A stretch of 18,539 nucleotides of DNA from Gemmatimonadota bacterium (GCA_002686955.1 NYZA01000260.1:1-18539), one strand, 5' to 3'; numbered from the stretch's first letter, positions 7,897 through 16,313 are shown. Program-made: numbers and translations. The notes: generated by a model not told the origin, from the letters alone.

Positions 7897-9596
7897 CGCC
7901 GCGCTTCCCCCGTTGCGCTGCAGATGAATGGCCCCATAGAGAGAGCGTCGAGGTGGCCGAGCCGAAAAGCCCGGATCGCATCGTCGGGCGTGCAGACGAT
8001 CGGCTCTTCATGCATGTTGAAGCTGGTGTTCACGATGCTCGGGACTCCGGTCAGTCGGTGGAAATGGTCGACAATGTCGTAGTAGAAGGGGTTTGTGCTC
8101 CTGCGAATGAGCTGAGGGCGCGCGGTTCCGTCGACGTGAACGACAGCGGGGGCCTTTTCTCGCATGACCCCGGTGCATTCGAAGGTGACTGTCATGAACT
8201 CGGCAGCGCGCTCGGCTCCGGCGAGACCCTTGTAGCAGCGTTCGGCCTGCTCCGCGAGGGTGACCGGAGCGAAGGGCATGAATTCGGTGCGATGCAGCGC
8301 CTTGTTGAGCCAGTCGTTGACCGATGGATCGGTCGGCTTGTAGAGGATCGAGCGATTCCCGAGCGCCCGAGGACCGAACTCCATTCGGCCTCCGAAGCGG
8401 CCGACCACCTTGTCGTCGGCCAGCATCGCAGCCACGGCTTGTTCCGGGTGATCGGGTCTCGTCCACTCGATCCCCGCCCGCTCGATAGCATTCAACATCT
8501 CGGCATCGCTGAACTCGGGTCCCCAGTACACATCGGCGATCGGGTCCGGTCGCCGGCCTTCCCTGTGGCACCAGTGGTCCATCGCCGCTCCCCATCCCAG
8601 CCCTCCGTCGGCCATGTGGGGAAAGACGAAGATCTCCTCGACACCATCGAGCTCATGGATCCGTTGATTCAGCTTCACATTGGCGAACACCCCGCCGGCG
8701 AGAGCGACCCGTTTCGCCCCCGTCCGCGACAGCCATTCCCGCGCATAGGCCGCGACGGCCTCTTCGAGCACGGTCTGAAATGCCGCGGCGAAGGGGCCCG
8801 GACCGCAGCGATCGAGGATTCTCTTCATGCGGGGGTATGCACCATAGATGTGCGGGGCGGAGAAGGAGACCCCATTGTTGCGAACGAGGTCGCGACAGAG
8901 AGCGAGGGCTTCGGTGTCGGGCGGATCGTACGCGGCCAGCCCGGTGACCTTTCCCTCGTGCCGGCCCGGCTTGTAACCCAGAGCCTTGGTGGCGGCGCCG
9001 TAGAAGAGCCCGAGGGAATGGGGAACGCGGACGCGATGGATCGACTCGATTCGCGCGCCCTCTCCGCGATAGACCGAGGCTGTCACGCCGCCTCCCTGCC
9101 CATCGCAGGTGATGATCAGTCCGCTCTCGAAACCGGATGCACACCAGGCGCTCGCGGCATGCGCGCGGTGATGATCCACCCGGATCACTTTGTGCGGAGG
9201 GAGTGCCGTCTCTCTCAGCCAACGCTGGAGCTGCCCGTGAAGATCGATGATATCGGCGGTGTTGCGGGGGAAACGCCAGCCGAAGACTATCGCGGCGCTG
9301 AGCAACCTCTCCCCGGCGGGGATCGGGGACCCTTTCCAGTACGGATACGAGAGGAGATGCCGGTTGTTGTATCGGAGTTCCTTGGACCAGGGCGGCTTCG
9401 CCACGATCACGCGATCCAGCTCCGAGGCGTCGATGCCGGCTTCTTCCAGCAGCCAGCGCACGGCCAGCACGGGGACCCCGCGATGCCTCTTTTTTCGGCT
9501 GAAGCGCTCCTCATTCGCCGCGGCGACGAGGTCGGGTCCGTTGAAAAGTGCCGCGCCGGCGTCGTTGTCGAGCTCGGAGATCCCGAGTATCCACAT
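7893..9596 (-). CDS. NodU/TobZ-family O-carbamoyltransferase
   Basis: This 567-aa, full-length member of the carbamoyltransferase family transfers carbamoyl from carbamoyl phosphate, via carbamoyl-adenylate, to a hydroxyl group of a sugar or natural product. The N-terminal Kae1-like domain has HHRAH (142-146), CDGQ (164-167) and ADGGLGWG (329-336). H142, H146, D165 and D330 match in order, and the first three in spacing, the metal ligands known from TobZ. SLGLFYGAATKALGY (194-208) and LAGGVFANVKLNQ (299-311) are intact. The C-terminal YrdC-like part has FGGRMEFGPRALGNRS (401-416), RTEFMPFAPV (436-445), VDGTARPQ (488-495) and NTSFN (523-527). The N-terminus reads GISELDNDAGAAL, so Asn11 stands where TobZ and most relatives have His of the His-Asp pair. 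ATG start, one-base overlap (TGATG) with the upstream glycosyltransferase. Likely decorates a sugar of the repeat unit or its nucleotide-linked precursor. Confidence 0.93.
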   Translation of the reverse strand: MWILGISELDNDAGAALFNGPDLVAAANEERFSRKKRHRGVPVLAVRWLLEEAGIDASELDRVIVAKPPWSKELRYNNRHLLSYPYWKGSPIPAGERLLSAAIVFGWRFPRNTADIIDLHGQLQRWLRETALPPHKVIRVDHHRAHAASAWCASGFESGLIITCDGQGGGVTASVYRGEGARIESIHRVRVPHSLGLFYGAATKALGYKPGRHEGKVTGLAAYDPPDTEALALCRDLVRNNGVSFSAPHIYGAYPRMKRILDRCGPGPFAAAFQTVLEEAVAAYAREWLSRTGAKRVALAGGVFANVKLNQRIHELDGVEEIFVFPHMADGGLGWGAAMDHWCHREGRRPDPIADVYWGPEFSDAEMLNAIERAGIEWTRPDHPEQAVAAMLADDKVVGRFGGRMEFGPRALGNRSILYKPTDPSVNDWLNKALHRTEFMPFAPVTLAEQAERCYKGLAGAERAAEFMTVTFECTGVMREKAPAVVHVDGTARPQLIRRSTNPFYYDIVDHFHRLTGVPSIVNTSFNMHEEPIVCTPDDAIRAFRLGHLDALSMGPFICSATGEARR

Positions 9597-10732
9597 CAGG
9601 CTGATTCCGGGTTTGCGCGATCGGGAGAGCTCCGTCTCGGTCGCGCTCCCCCAGCTTCTTCGATCACGCGAACGAACGTGGGTGTGGTGAAACGCAGAGA
9701 ATAGCTCGACTCGACCAGCTCACGCCCCCGAGTGCCCATGCGGCGCCTCAACTCTACGTCGTCGATCAGCTCGATGAGCGAGTCGATCCACTCCGCCCGC
9801 GATCGTGGAGCGAACCCGGTCTCGCCCTCGATGACGAGATCGGAGTTGACGCCATAGGGCGACGCCACGGCCGGCAGCCCGGCCCCGAAATACTGGATGA
9901 TCTTGAAGCCGCATTTGCCGTGGGCCCAGGGCTCGTCCTCCATCGGCATCAATCCGATATCGAGCTCCGTAAGATCATCCACTTCGCGCTCGAGGCTCCA
10001 GACGCGATGCTCGACCGGCACCCCCGGAAGGGGATGGACGCCTCCGATCAGGCGCACGATGATGGCGCGCTCCCGGGCGACCCGCGCCAGAACGTCGGCG
10101 ATCGGTCGAAGGTAGCGAGCCGACGAAGGCGTTCCGACCCACCCCAGTACGACCGGTTTGCGATCTTCGTGGACCCGCAGCCGATAGCGATCGGTGTCGA
10201 TCGGCGTCGGGATGACCGTCGGGTCTCCTCCCCATCTCTCGGCGCTCTCCGCCAAGAAGGGGTTGCCGGCGATTACGCGATCGGCAATGCGGACCAGGCT
10301 CCGGGTTTTGTTCGGCTTCTTGAAGATCCTCGCCAGTCGATTGGCCGTGCTCGGGTTGTGGAGCCAGAGCGCGTCGTCGAAGTCGTAGACCACACTGGGG
10401 GATCCCTTCGAGAGCGCCATTTCGAGCAGAGGAGGACCGAAGGGGTGGGCTTCGCGGTGCACGATCACCACATCGGCCTTCATGGCGCGGGCGAGATGGG
10501 CTTGCCGGGCGGCCGTGCGCAGCGCGACCCGGACCAGCTTCTCGATCGTCTTGCCCGAGCCGTACAGGATCTCGAAGAGCCGATCATCGGCGAAGGGGAA
10601 GATCTCGACGCGGTGCCCCCGCGCCTTCAGCGCCGGCAGATGCTGCTCGATTCGGTGGCGGTTCGAAGCACCCGCGCGTGGGTAGGGCGTCCAGGCGACG
10701 ATATCGAGCGAGCGGCTCGGCGTGACTCTCAC
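9596..10732 (-). CDS. Glycosyltransferase family 4-like protein
   Basis: This 378-aa GT-B glycosyltransferase has an N-terminal domain with DIVAWTPYPRAGASNRHRIEQHLPALKARGH (10-40) and YDFDDALWL (116-124), a segment seen in a recognisable subgroup of polysaccharide-cluster transferases. The donor domain begins near 194 (VVLGWVGTPSSARYL) and contains DIGLMPMEDEPWAHGKCGFKIIQYFGAGLPAVASPYGVN (258-296). In this subgroup that stretch replaces the classical E-x7-E. The start is GTG with GGAGG six bases upstream (10739-10743), overlapping the preceding gene's stop as GTGA. The tail (about 362-378) is polar and arginine-rich. It acts at the cytoplasmic membrane face; donor sugar unknown. Confidence 0.88.
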   Translation of the reverse strand: MRVTPSRSLDIVAWTPYPRAGASNRHRIEQHLPALKARGHRVEIFPFADDRLFEILYGSGKTIEKLVRVALRTAARQAHLARAMKADVVIVHREAHPFGPPLLEMALSKGSPSVVYDFDDALWLHNPSTANRLARIFKKPNKTRSLVRIADRVIAGNPFLAESAERWGGDPTVIPTPIDTDRYRLRVHEDRKPVVLGWVGTPSSARYLRPIADVLARVARERAIIVRLIGGVHPLPGVPVEHRVWSLEREVDDLTELDIGLMPMEDEPWAHGKCGFKIIQYFGAGLPAVASPYGVNSDLVIEGETGFAPRSRAEWIDSLIELIDDVELRRRMGTRGRELVESSYSLRFTTPTFVRVIEEAGGARPRRSSPDRANPESA

Positions 10733-11967
10733 GCGGCCCCTCCGGCGGCGGCCGACCGGTAGATCTCGACATACGCTTCGATCGCGCGGGCAAGGTCGAA
10801 CTCTGCCTCAGCCGTTCTCCGGCAGCGTCGCTTCAGTTCAGGGTCTCCGTCGATGATCGTCCGAACTCGATCGTATGCGGCCGATGTCGTCCAGGGCCGA
10901 AGGTCGTGGGCCGCGATTCCGACGCGATGCTTGTCTACGAGTGCTTCGGAATCGCCGACGCCACGGTTGATCAGGAGCGGAACTCCGCAGCCCAAGATCT
11001 CGCCCATCTTCGTGGCGCAGGAGGCCCTTTTCGAGAATGCGGGGGTGATGAAGAAGAGACCTAGATCAAAACAACGGATCCATGAGGGAACATCGGCGGG
11101 TTCCGATGCAGCGACCGTGAGCGCAACATCGGGCAGATTGCGCGAGCGGGCGAGCCGGCGCACCTCCGACCCGGGGGTTTGAGTGACCACCAGAAAGTGT
11201 ACACGCGAATCGCGTACATGCGCCGAGGCCACTAGATCGAGCATCGCCTCGAACTCGTACCAGGTGCCGATCGATCCGACATAGCCGATCACGAAGCGGT
11301 CCTCGCGGATCGGTCTCCCGGCCGGATGCAGCTCTCCGTCGGGGTGGAAGCGTTCGAGATCGGCGCAGGTGGGGATGACATGGATCGGCGGGGTCGTGGA
11401 GCGCCAAACGAGTGGCAGGCGCGGGTGGCCTTGCTCCAGGATCCGTTTCGCTTCGTGGCTGAGCACGACGATGTCGTCGGCCGCTCTCAAAAAGGCCGCT
11501 TCCCCCTTCTTTGCGAAGCGGTAGAGGGGGGAGGCCGGAGGCCAGATCTCTCCGTCGACGTATTCGTCGGCCCAGAACCCTCTCATGTCGAAGAGGAAAC
11601 GCAGAGAACGCCGGCGGCGGAGTGCGAGCGCAAGGGGAGCGGGGACATAGGAACGAACGTGAACCTGCTCCCAACGATCGAGGTTGGGGTGTCGCGACAG
11701 ATGCCTCAGACCCGCCGCGAGATCGAAGATGGTGGCCGGTGCGGTGGGTCTCTTGTGGTAGCGCAGGGGCGTCCACTCGATTCCGGCATCACGGAAACGC
11801 CCATCGAGCGATTCGACCAAGTCTCGACGCGCGAGACGCTCCGGCTTCTCCCAGCTCACCGCATCGATCGGCCAGCCTCGCCGTGTGAGAGCGATCAGAT
11901 GCGGAACGATCTGCGAAGCCGCGAGAGGCTCGAGGATCCCTGTGTACGATAAATACAGAGTTCTCAA
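10729..11967 (-). CDS. Glycosyltransferase family 4-like protein (DMRGFW subgroup)
   Basis: This 412-aa GT-B glycosyltransferase has, in its N-terminal half, LYLSYTGILEPLAASQIVPHL (4-24), VRSYVPAPLAL (104-114) and FDMRGFWADEYVDG (126-139), the last being a conserved landmark of one polysaccharide GT4 subgroup. The donor domain starts at about 225 with FVIGYVGSIGTWYEFEAML. It includes LGLFFITPAFSKRASCATKMGEILGCGVPLLIN (302-334). The start is TTG at 11967 in a TTGA overlap with the membrane-protein stop. I see no convincing Shine-Dalgarno, which fits initiation by terminating ribosomes. The frame is open 68 codons further upstream, but that part lies inside the previous gene and does not resemble a glycosyltransferase N-terminus. 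Confidence 0.88.
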   Translation of the reverse strand: MRTLYLSYTGILEPLAASQIVPHLIALTRRGWPIDAVSWEKPERLARRDLVESLDGRFRDAGIEWTPLRYHKRPTAPATIFDLAAGLRHLSRHPNLDRWEQVHVRSYVPAPLALALRRRRSLRFLFDMRGFWADEYVDGEIWPPASPLYRFAKKGEAAFLRAADDIVVLSHEAKRILEQGHPRLPLVWRSTTPPIHVIPTCADLERFHPDGELHPAGRPIREDRFVIGYVGSIGTWYEFEAMLDLVASAHVRDSRVHFLVVTQTPGSEVRRLARSRNLPDVALTVAASEPADVPSWIRCFDLGLFFITPAFSKRASCATKMGEILGCGVPLLINRGVGDSEALVDKHRVGIAAHDLRPWTTSAAYDRVRTIIDGDPELKRRCRRTAEAEFDLARAIEAYVEIYRSAAAGGAA

Positions 11968-13277
11968 GCGGAATGAGATCGTAGGCGTGAGGGATGTGGA
12001 CGGAGCAGAGGGGGCCCCGGCCTGGGTGCCCTTCGCAGGTAGATCCCCAGGGACGCGAGGATGAGATAGAGCGGCAACACCTGGGCCCGATGCCGGAAGG
12101 CGGTTCCCACATTCCCTTCGACCAGAGAGAAGATCAGCGTGAGATTGATCGCGAGGAGCACGAGGAGCCACGCATCGATTCGACCGTGCCGAATCACGAA
12201 ACCGAGGCCGATCATCGCATGATAGAGCAAGTAGTACCAGATGAGCGTCTCGGGCAGAGCGGTCAGCTGCAACGGTGTTTCCGCCTGCCAGGGCAGCGGC
12301 CCGAGTAGGAAGAAGGTCAATCCTTTCGGGAGCCAGGTGAGGGCCCCGGTCGCCGTGGAGATATCCTCGCCTTCACCTCCGTAGGCTCCGCTACCTTTCG
12401 AGAGCTCCTGGTGGATGGCATCCATCATTTGGAGCGCTTCGGCCGGGCTGGCCGTCAGGTGTCGACTGGAGAAGCCGAGGAAGTGAAATCCCAAGAGCAG
12501 CATGACGCAGAGCGTCAGACCGACCACGATATTCCGATGAATGTGCTCGCGCCGGGCGACGACGAAAGACATTCCGAGCGAGCCGACCACGATGATCGCC
12601 GTGGGCTGCCGCAGATTGAAGAGGATCGCCAGCCAGACGAGCACGGCCACGATCGGTCCCAGGCTCACCCGATGCCTCAAGCGGATCAGCTCCCACACGA
12701 TGGCCGTAACCGCTAGGAAGGCCCAGGGATCACGGATATTGAGCGACGACCAGAGAACAAGCGATGGTAAGAAGGCCACGGAGGCCATGGCGATCACGCC
12801 GGATTCATGGTTGAAGAGAGCCCGGGCGATCTTGTAGGTGTAGATCGTGGTGACCCCGCCGACGATCACATTGATGTATTTGGGGAGGAACTTGACGTAG
12901 CCCGCCAGATAGTAGACCAGGCCATTCACGTAGAAGAAGAAGCGTTCCGCGGAATAGTCGGCCCTATAAGGGAATGGCTCGAGGCCTTGCCAGTGTCGGG
13001 CCATCTGTGAACCGACCACGTTGAACGATTTCTCGTCTGGCCCGAAGGCCAGCGAGAGGCCGGTGAAGTGGAGCACGGGGACGGCCAGGGCGCGGAGCGC
13101 GATCGCCGCCAGGAAGATCTTCCAGACCATGGAGGGCACGTCTCGCGGCAGCATGGCGCGGCCGAGACGGACGCCGCCGTAGAGCATGAGCAGTGCGAAG
13201 GGAACGCCGATGACCAGGTCATGGAAGGGGTCGACGCTCAGACTTGGATCGTACCAGTTTGCCGTGATTTCAAACAT
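11964..13277 (-). CDS. Polytopic membrane protein, GT-C glycosyltransferase or Wzy-like polymerase
   Basis: This is a 437-aa inner-membrane protein with around ten to eleven hydrophobic helices (for example near 20-35, 52-72, 116-130, 160-178, 183-200, 205-220, 250-268, 345-362, 367-386 and 398-414). After the early helices comes FGPDEKSF (78-85), an acidic pair in the first large extracytoplasmic loop, as in GT-C (PMT/ArnT-like) transferases. SLNIRDPWAF (178-187) and a late GNVGTAFRHRAQVLPLYLI (388-406) recur in membrane proteins of polysaccharide clusters. Either periplasmic transfer from a polyprenyl-phosphate sugar or repeat-unit polymerisation is possible. No separate Wzy is seen, so polymerase is attractive but unproven. 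ATG at 13277 is preferred; a TTG 21 bases upstream is in frame. It begins block B after the 154-bp gap. Confidence 0.75.
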   Translation of the reverse strand: MFEITANWYDPSLSVDPFHDLVIGVPFALLMLYGGVRLGRAMLPRDVPSMVWKIFLAAIALRALAVPVLHFTGLSLAFGPDEKSFNVVGSQMARHWQGLEPFPYRADYSAERFFFYVNGLVYYLAGYVKFLPKYINVIVGGVTTIYTYKIARALFNHESGVIAMASVAFLPSLVLWSSLNIRDPWAFLAVTAIVWELIRLRHRVSLGPIVAVLVWLAILFNLRQPTAIIVVGSLGMSFVVARREHIHRNIVVGLTLCVMLLLGFHFLGFSSRHLTASPAEALQMMDAIHQELSKGSGAYGGEGEDISTATGALTWLPKGLTFFLLGPLPWQAETPLQLTALPETLIWYYLLYHAMIGLGFVIRHGRIDAWLLVLLAINLTLIFSLVEGNVGTAFRHRAQVLPLYLILASLGIYLRRAPRPGPPLLRPHPSRLRSHSA

Positions 13278-13431
13278 GACGTCTCGTGGCCCGTCCAATG
13301 CGGTTGGAGCTCGATCGTGCGATCGCCGTGGTAGACATATCTGTAGATACTACTACGGGGAGGCCGACAACGGACGGGTGTGCGTTGAATCGATCGACCA
13401 AGAGCGCGAGGATTCGAGCGTCGGCGTGTCT
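13278..13431 (-). promoter_or_regulatory. Only sizeable internal intergenic gap, candidate internal promoter
   Basis: This 154-bp space between the amidotransferase stop and the membrane-protein start is the only gap over 25 bp inside the cluster. Its middle is AT-richer than its surroundings. It contains a short dyad, TATCT-GT-AGATA on the plus strand (about 13338-13349), just downstream (in transcription sense) of a TTGTCG hexamer on the minus strand. I cannot assign a canonical -35/-10 pair with good spacing. No hairpin plus T-tract follows the amidotransferase stop, so termination here is not supported. A secondary promoter or operator for block B is a reasonable guess. Confidence 0.3.
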
Positions 13432-15342
13432 CTATACCAGGCTGCCGGGGGGATCACGTTCGATGAAGGTGCGCCTCCAGACCTCGAACCAGAGCAGGGC
13501 CCAGATACGGAATGTGTGGTTCTCGATCCCGGCGGCGTGCTCGCGGAACAGGGCCCGGATCCCTTCGCGGCGCCAGTACGGGCTGGGGCGTTCGGCAAGG
13601 AACGCCTCGGCGGGTCCCCGAAGCTCCGATCGGAACCACCTTTCGATCGGCATGCGAAAGCCGACCTTCGGTCCCATGACCACGTCGGCGGGCAGGGCTG
13701 ATCGCCATGCGTCTCTCAGCAGCGGCTTCGTCCGCCGGCTTTCGAGCTTCATCGACGCCGGAATCCGGGCGGCGAGCTCCATCAGCTCATGGTCGAGGTA
13801 GGGGGAGCGGGCCTCGAGCGATGTGGCCATCGTCGCCACGTCCATCTTCACGAGCAGGTCTTGCGCCAGGTAGGTCTCGACATCGACCGCCAGAATCCGG
13901 TCGAGCGGGTCGTCGGCCAGAACCTGGTCGAAGCGATCGGCGAGGAGCGCGACCGAGTCGTGATCTCGCCGGCCCTCCCAGAGCTCCGGGCTGAGTACCC
14001 CTTCCTTTTCGGCGTCGCTGTGGTAGAGCGCGATCCAGCGCGCGTGCCGGCGGCGGGGATCCGGATAGCCGTGCATCGCCTCGGCGAAGCGACGGGCGGC
14101 GGCGAAGCGCTCGCGCCCGGTCCCCGCGACGCGTCTCTCGGCGAAACCCGCCGCTCGGGCGGCCATCCCCCAAAGCGCCGGTGGTGGCCAGCTCCAACCC
14201 CAGGTGGCCCTTCCGTGCCGGTAGCGCGGATAGCCCGCGAAGCTCTCGTCGCCGCCGTCTCCGGTCAGCGCCACCGTCACATCTTGCCGCGTGAGCGAAG
14301 CCACGTAGTAGGTCGGGATCGAGCTGAAATCGGCGAAAGGCTCGTCGTAGTGCCACACCAGCTTCGGCAGGATCGCCAGGGCATCGGGGCGAACCACGTG
14401 CTCGCGGTGTCGGGTTCCGTAGCGGGTCGCCACTTGCCGGGCGATCGGCAGCTCCGAGAATTCGCTCTCCTGGAAACCGATCGAGAAGCTCTGCACATCC
14501 TCGTGCTCCGCGCACATGCAAGAGACCACCGAGCCGGAGTCGACCCCTCCCGATAGGAAGACGCCGATCGGCACATCGGCGACCATGCGCAGGCGGGTGG
14601 CCTCTTTCGTCTTCTCGCGGATCAGGTCGAGGTAGTCCTCTCTCCTGGGTAGGATCAGCTTGTCTCGATAATCGAGCTGCCAGTAGCGCCGGGCGGAGGA
14701 CCGACCCCGATCTCTGATCAGATAGTGCGCCGGCTCGAGCTTTTGCACATGGCGGAACATCGAGCCGGGTGAAGGGGTGTAGCCGTAGGTCAGGTAGTGG
14801 CCGATGGCGTCGGTCTCGACTTCGCGGGGAAGCGCAGGCCATTCGAGCAGCGCCTTGATCTCGCTCGCGAAGGCGATGGCTCCGTCCCGCTCCGCGTAGT
14901 ACAAGGGTTTCTTGCCGGCGCGGTCGCGGGCCAACATGAGCTTGCCACCCTTCCCGCGGTCCCAGATCGCGAACGCGAACATCCCGCGCAGATGGTCGAC
15001 CGCCGCCGGCCCGACCTCCTCGTAGAGGTGGACGATCGTCTCGGTATCGCTCTCGGTGCGGAAGCGGTGCCCGGCCCGCTCCAGCCGACCCCGCAGCTCC
15101 TTGAAGTTGTAGATCTCCCCATTGAAAACGATCCAGATCGTGCCGTCCTCGTTCGACAGCGGCTGGTGTCCCCCCTCGATGTCGATGATCGAGAGGCGGC
15201 GGAACGCCAGCCCCGCGCGCTCGTCGGTGTAGAACCCTTCGTCGTCCGGCCCGCGATGGCGCAGGGTCTCGGCCATCCGGCCCAGCAGCCCCCGATCGAT
15301 CGGCCGCGCCTCGTCGTAGACGATTCCGGCGAAGCCGCACAT
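13432..15342 (-). CDS. AsnB-like glutamine-dependent amidotransferase (asparagine synthase family)
   Basis: This 636-aa enzyme joins a class II glutaminase domain to an ATP-pyrophosphatase synthetase domain. It starts MCGFAGI, so Cys2 becomes the N-terminal nucleophile. RRLSIID (48-54), FNGEIYN (73-79) and ESDTE (97-101) complete the glutaminase site. The synthetase domain has FLSGGVDSGS (262-271, PP-loop), LTGDGGDESFAGY (359-371) and SLEARSPYLDH (508-518). In polysaccharide clusters, including exosortase-associated ones, such proteins are thought to amidate uronic or amino-sugar acids rather than to make free asparagine; here that is inferred from context. ATG with GGAGAG six bases upstream (15349-15354), in a TGATG one-base overlap with the methyltransferase. 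The ATG choice is forced by the catalytic Cys2; the frame is open upstream but meaninglessly. It is the last gene before the 154-bp gap. Confidence 0.93.
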   Translation of the reverse strand: MCGFAGIVYDEARPIDRGLLGRMAETLRHRGPDDEGFYTDERAGLAFRRLSIIDIEGGHQPLSNEDGTIWIVFNGEIYNFKELRGRLERAGHRFRTESDTETIVHLYEEVGPAAVDHLRGMFAFAIWDRGKGGKLMLARDRAGKKPLYYAERDGAIAFASEIKALLEWPALPREVETDAIGHYLTYGYTPSPGSMFRHVQKLEPAHYLIRDRGRSSARRYWQLDYRDKLILPRREDYLDLIREKTKEATRLRMVADVPIGVFLSGGVDSGSVVSCMCAEHEDVQSFSIGFQESEFSELPIARQVATRYGTRHREHVVRPDALAILPKLVWHYDEPFADFSSIPTYYVASLTRQDVTVALTGDGGDESFAGYPRYRHGRATWGWSWPPPALWGMAARAAGFAERRVAGTGRERFAAARRFAEAMHGYPDPRRRHARWIALYHSDAEKEGVLSPELWEGRRDHDSVALLADRFDQVLADDPLDRILAVDVETYLAQDLLVKMDVATMATSLEARSPYLDHELMELAARIPASMKLESRRTKPLLRDAWRSALPADVVMGPKVGFRMPIERWFRSELRGPAEAFLAERPSPYWRREGIRALFREHAAGIENHTFRIWALLWFEVWRRTFIERDPPGSLV

Positions 15343-16313
15343 CAGCAGCTCTCCGTGGGGCGCCGCGCGAGTGCGACCATATTCGTCGCCGTGGCGCCGA
15401 CCCGTCCCGGGCGCGCCGCCGAGACCGCGCGAGCCAACAGATAGAGCGCCTGCCGTGAGGCCCGCAGCCCAAAGCCCCGATACCAGGGCATCGCGTGCTG
15501 CTTGGCGATGCCGTCGGCGATCTGGTATCGACCCGCCCACTGTACGGGACGGCCCGGTCGCACATCGATCAACTCGAGACCGGCCGTCTCCAGCATCGCC
15601 GCCAGGGTGCTCTCGGTGTAGTGACAGACATGCTCCTCGGCGTCGAAGACGACATGATCTTCGCGCCGAAGTCCTTTGTGAATCACCGCTGCCTTCAGAA
15701 GGGTGAAGTACGTGTTCGGGAGCTGCAGCGCCACAACGCCACCCGGCCGCAGGAGCCGTTCCACCCGAGCGAGGAACTGGCGCGGGTTCTTGACGTGCTC
15801 GAGAACGTCGATGAGCAAGACGGCGTCGAACGACGCGTTGGGCAGATCGACCTCTTCGATCAGGCCGGTGAGGACCGGGACCCCGAAGTACTCGCGGCTG
15901 AGCTCGGCAAGCGGGCGCGATGGTTCAACACCCACCACCTCCCATCCCCGTGCTTGGGCCAGGCGCAGTGCGAAACCGAGGTGACTCCCCACTTCGAGCA
16001 GTCTCCCTCGCGGAATCCGTCGCTCGAGCAGATCGAGAACCTCGTTGTAATTCGGGTCGCGGAAGCTCGGCTCGCGGCCGTTCAACACCTCCTCGGCCGC
16101 GGCGAGGTAGCCCTCCCGTGCACCCCAGAAGGAGCGTTCCGGATCGACGACGCGAGGACTCACGTAGATCAGTCCGCACGATTTACAGCGGAGCACGCGG
16201 AAGCACGCGCCCTCTCGGCCGAGCACCCGCCCGTCGTGGCTCTCGCAAAGAGGGCAGTCCACGAGCTCCAGAGGAGGTCGGCCCCGATCGTAGCCACGGG
16301 CTTCGTTGCTCAA
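15342..16313 (-). CDS. SAM-dependent methyltransferase with N-terminal zinc ribbon
   Basis: This 323-aa protein has an N-terminal zinc ribbon made by C20-x2-C23 and C43-x2-C46 (CPLC ... CKSC). A class I methyltransferase fold of the UbiE/Methyltransf_11-type follows: LLEVGSHLGFALRLAQ (105-120) is motif I, VGVEPS (127-132) holds the acidic ribose ligand, and LIDVLEHVKNP (167-177) is the post-motif segment common in sugar O- and C-methyltransferases. Zinc-ribbon plus methyltransferase architecture is frequent in deoxysugar and polysaccharide clusters. The probable role is methylating a sugar residue or nucleotide-sugar. The start is TTG, supported by a strong GGAGAG (16320-16325) and a TTGA overlap with the upstream gene's stop. 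It overlaps the amidotransferase by one base. Confidence 0.9.
   Translation of the reverse strand: MSNEARGYDRGRPPLELVDCPLCESHDGRVLGREGACFRVLRCKSCGLIYVSPRVVDPERSFWGAREGYLAAAEEVLNGREPSFRDPNYNEVLDLLERRIPRGRLLEVGSHLGFALRLAQARGWEVVGVEPSRPLAELSREYFGVPVLTGLIEEVDLPNASFDAVLLIDVLEHVKNPRQFLARVERLLRPGGVVALQLPNTYFTLLKAAVIHKGLRREDHVVFDAEEHVCHYTESTLAAMLETAGLELIDVRPGRPVQWAGRYQIADGIAKQHAMPWYRGFGLRASRQALYLLARAVSAARPGRVGATATNMVALARRPTESC

Noticed and set aside
7881-9704. A 607-codon plus-strand frame opposite the carbamoyltransferase
   Set aside because: It is an antisense shadow of a GC-rich gene: no recognisable motifs, composition biased to Gly/Asp/Arg/Val, and the minus strand encodes a complete carbamoyltransferase.
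13787-15565. A 592-codon minus-strand frame overlapping the amidotransferase
   Set aside because: It is an alternative reading frame of the AsnB-like gene, Arg-rich and motif-free.
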